Position numbers and translations under genes: made by a program
Source of the DNA: Allacma fusca
Lineage: Eukaryota > Arthropoda > Collembola > Symphypleona > Sminthuridae
Assembly (NCBI GenBank): GCA_947179485.1
Contig: OX359246.1
Location: 34,017,632-34,081,631 of the forward strand
Length of the DNA stretch: 64,000 bases
Direction: 5' to 3'
In this document: positions 61,113 to 64,000 of the stretch, piece by piece
Layout of the letters: every line of letters begins with the position of its first letter
Numbering within the stretch: the first letter of the stretch is position 1
The notes under the pieces: generated by a model
Database searches by the model: none
What the model was told of the DNA's origin: nothing
What the model saw: the letters and a program-made list of their open reading frames with translations, nothing else

Positions 61113-61468
61113 ATATCGTCGCTGAAGAGGCAAAATGGAATACATGCATTTTCGATTAAAATCAAAATGGTCTACATGCAGTTTTACTAAATGCAAAATG
61201 GAATAGATGCATCAAGTTTGAAAAGCAATATAGTCTACTTACAATTTCGTCTAAAAGGAAAATGGTCTACATACAATTTCGCTTTAAAGCAGAATGGCCA
61301 TTATGAAAGTATACACGCATGTAGACCATTTTGCTTTTAGTGAAAACTGCATGTAGTTCATTTTGCTTTCAGGAAAGCTTGCAACTATTCCGTTTTGCCT
61401 TTAAGGAAAAAGGCATGTAGACCATTTTGCTTCTAGTCGAAATTGCACTTAGTCCACAGCGACGATAT
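61113..61468. mobile_element. Palindromic foldback MITE, 356 bp
   Basis: The ends are ATATCGTCGCTG and its exact complement CAGCGACGATAT. Inside are repeated units resembling AAAATGGTCTACATGCA in one half, and their complements TGCATGTAGACCATTTT in the other, so nearly the whole element can fold on itself. It touches the target duplication of the neighbouring hAT element. Confidence 0.8.
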
Positions 61469-61723
61469 ACTCGGAAACAGCATGCAAGGGTACAGATATT
61501 TTACGTAGTAATACCCATATCTATTGGGTACTACCCGATTGCCACTGAGTGAGTACCCATACCCGTACTCGTACCTGTACCAACTTTATTGTGTAAAATC
61601 CAGAGTACCCAGGTAGTACCCCAGGTAGTACTTGCGAGTACGCAATTCCTGTACCCGGGTAGTACCCGTCCCTGTGCCCGTACCCATTTACCCGAGTATT
61701 ACCCGTACCCAGTCCGAGGACTG

Positions 61724-63284
61724 CCGGGAATTATATATTTTTATTATTTGAGATTTGAGCCTACACGTCAATTAAAAAATTTGTCAAGTCCACACAGTTT
61801 ATTATTGTCAAAATCTTCACTAAGATTTCGAAATTATAAAAAAAAGAAAGATTTGTCATTGATTAAAATTCAGTCTGCAATTGGGGATACGCTCGGATTT
61901 ACAAAGTTGCTTGATTCTGAGGCTCTACAATTATTCTCTGTTCCCATTGTGCTAATGAGAACGTTGGCAAAATTCAATCCAATGTAGTGGATATTAATTT
62001 TAGGATCAATTCCAACGATCAATAAGCACAAATAAATTTTAGAGGTGACATAACATGGATAAATAGACGGGGGAACTACTAAACCCGTATTCGTGTAGCA
62101 GGAGGAAAACGGATTCTTGTACTTTCCCCAACAAATGATAATTTAAAAGGTTACATTGCAAAAGGAAGGAATTAAACAATTGAGCTTCAAATCCACTTCA
62201 TGGATTTTCTGGGATACCCTCACAGGTTTTGCAGTACAGGTATGGTGGTAACTGTTGAGTCTGAGATTTTATTCCACACATAACTGTTTACACACATCCT
62301 AAATCCTCACTACATTAATGTGACGCCTGGAATATCCTCCACTGATTATTTTGTAAGTTGCTCAGATTTGAATATGACGTAGAATTGAAAAATTTAATGG
62401 AAATTAGCTGACGTTTAGCTGGATGTTTTCATCGGATTACTAACTGATTTTGTGACGTATTTGTATACATGTTGTCTCGGAAATAGTTCATTTTAAAGGA
62501 TATCATGCGAAGGAATATAAAATCAAGGAACATATCCTTTTACAAAAATTATCTCGCTGTCTATAAAAGCCCTACATGCAAAAATTACAATTAGGGAAGT
62601 GGGGAAACGTTTGCAGAAATTTCTGAAAATTTCTAAATCCCGACATCTTGTAGCCCAATTTCAGTTAATGGAAAAAGGAGGATGTAACATTCGCCTCTAG
62701 CAGATAATCCTAGACGATAAGACACGAATATCAATGAACTTTTTTCACGAAATCTGGAAAGAATTTGATTGATTTCGGAATACAATGTTTGATTATACTT
62801 TCTCATTAGAGCCTAGTTTCTGAAGAAACGTTTTATTAAATCTGTCTCCAAAGCACAAAGACAGGACTTTAAATAACAAACCTTTATATCAACGACAATA
62901 CAAACAGGTGCTATAATTTGCAATCATAGTTGCATATACACGCATGGATAATTATATTAATACAAATAAGTATTATTAATAAAAAAAACATAAGCTCCTG
63001 CTGGGACTCCCCTCTTCAAGACACAAAAAAGTCAACTCGCTCACTACAACAGTGATTAGTATCAGTTTGGAGTCCAGAGAGCGCTCTCGTATTCTGTCCT
63101 CCGCTCTTGACATTCAATCCGCTAGTGTTAAGAGTCCCACTCGCTGTGTAAATACCGGCGTGAATACGGTCAAAGAGAGAATTTTTTAAATTGTATTTTG
63201 ACTCGCGCAAAAACATTTTTGATAAAATAATCCGGAATTTAAGAATAATATTCAGATTTGAAACTCTCATGACACATGTCAACA
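61724..63284. other. Intergenic region before the RING gene
   Basis: No gene supported. The frame 61589-61987 starts inside the hAT arm and has no recognisable motif beyond it. 63016-63285 is open on the minus strand but unremarkable. No clear core promoter for the plus-strand gene was seen. Confidence 0.4.
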
Positions 63285-64000
63285 ATGAAGCGAGCTACTC
63301 CAGGAGGTTCAGGTAAGGTTTAGAACAATTTTGATTTTAATGATGATGATTATGTATAAATAATGTTTATTTATATATAGTTAATTAGATTGTGTAAAAA
63401 TAATAATAAAATGTAATAAGTAATTAGTAGTTTAATGAAATTAGAGAAAATATTAGTGAAAATTGTGATTTAATGTTTTCTAATAGAATATATAGTGTAG
63501 CTTATGTGGAAATGTTGACGATTCAGTTCTTTTCTAGGGTGTGTGTCATAATTAATTCAAAAAGTGAAATTTTGAAGTAAATGTCAAAAACATAATTCGG
63601 TTTTTTAATTTTCATGACAGCCATGGATAGCTCCTTAGATGTGACTAGCGTCCATTGCCAGACGGGCTGTGGGTCTATCTTCCAGCAAGTGCAGTCAAAT
63701 AGCAAGTTCTATTTTACATCTTGCGGTCATATGATTTGTGCCAACTGCAAGGGTAAGGATTAAGTGCGGTTTTCCGGGATGAATGACCATTTTGGATGAG
63801 TGTGGATGACGGGACATTGGTAGTTTTATTTAGTTGTGCTGATAAGGTGACATCAGATTGATTGGAATCGAGTTATGATTTGAGAGACTAGAAATGAGAC
63901 GGGATGAGTTTTTAAATTTAAAATAAATTTGTTAAATAGTTTCAAGGGGTTATGTCTTCACGTTTTGTGTATAGAATTGGATGAACATAGAGAGTTATAT
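63285..64000 (+). CDS. RING-finger gene, first two coding exons (possible RNF212/Zip3 class), partial
   Basis: Exon 1 is 63285-63312 (ATG plus nine codons, phase 1), with a GTAAGG donor. Exon 2 is 63621-63752, after TTTTCATGACAG, in frame, with an AGG/GTAAGG donor. The intron after 63752 runs off the window. The peptide carries VHCQTGC, then KFYFTSCGHMICANCKG: Cys pair, C-x-H, C-x2-C, the first half of a C3HC4 RING. RING proteins of the RNF212/Zip3/Vilya group have this RING at the extreme N terminus with the same FxLTSCGH-x-x-C-x-x-C style, and act as SUMO or ubiquitin ligases at meiotic crossovers. The C-x3-C spacing is unusual. The rest of the gene is needed to decide. Confidence 0.6.

Larger units (their letters stand above)
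59221..61723. mobile_element. hAT element with GTACCCGTACCC arms, 2.5 kb including insertions
   Basis: Termini are CAGTGGTCGGACTGGGTAC and, inverted, CAGTCCTCGGACTGGGTAC. Arms 59235-59470 and 61500-61715 are arrays of GTACCCGTACCC/GGGTAC. The flanks match at only five of eight positions (acacgaat, ccgggaat), so the target duplication has decayed and this is one of the older insertions. A hAT element (60410-61106) and a foldback element (61113-61468) are nested. No transposase seen. Confidence 0.85.

Noticed and set aside
1-64000. tRNA or rRNA genes
   Set aside because: No cloverleaf with A and B boxes and no rRNA-like conserved stretch was noticed by eye; a covariance-model scan would be decisive.

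Overview
The window is eukaryotic, AT-rich and mostly made of transposable elements, with three recognisable host genes. Spliced genes with short GT-AG introns, an insect-type membrane-bound UDP-glycosyltransferase, a TMEM53/DUF829 gene, hAT, PIF-like, Ty3-type and DIRS elements point to an arthropod. A springtail (Collembola) is my tentative guess, but nothing here proves it.

Layout. 1-2387: end of a hAT element carrying a PIF/Harbinger-like insertion. 2722-10550: a 7.8 kb composite bounded by hAT termini and an 8-bp target duplication, holding a smaller hAT element, a 23-bp minisatellite and a decayed Ty3/gypsy-type retrotransposon (gag plus integrase; protease, RT and RNase H are missing). 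10651-16060: a small hAT element, a 5'-truncated TMEM53 pseudogene and a 2.4 kb hAT element. 16628-36627: two tandem copies of a 9,998-bp block, apparently identical, joined by 4 extra bases. Its breakpoints fall inside a MITE and inside a hAT arm. Each copy holds a broken TMEM53 copy, a broken Cys-rich ORF, two hAT elements and a candidate solo LTR. 36433-42484: three more top-level hAT elements, two with another hAT nested inside. 42714-47595: a complete-length but frameshifted DIRS element on the minus strand with ITRs and an internal complementary region. 47718-48320: a small hAT element. 48890-50057: the one intact TMEM53-like gene (two exons, minus). 51064-52960: the simpler paralogue of the block found at 16338-22420, with empty insertion sites. 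54780-57386: an intact four-exon UGT gene (533 aa, plus). 58472-61723: inverted-repeat and hAT elements. 63285-64000: first two coding exons of a RING-finger gene, possibly of the RNF212/Zip3 class, running off the edge.

Main pattern. About fourteen hAT-type elements occur in 64 kb. Most have a clear 8-bp target duplication, TIRs starting CAG/TAG/TAAG/AAG, and arms of some 100-250 bp built from many degenerate copies of one short motif. The motif differs from family to family (for example GGGAAC, GGGACGGGAC, CGGTTCGG, GGTCTGG, CGGGTCGGG, TTCAATTC, GTACCC) while the design stays the same. Two nested elements retain relics of hAT coding sequence. This looks like a set of parallel terminus 'codes' read by different transposases, and is the most unusual signal in the window.
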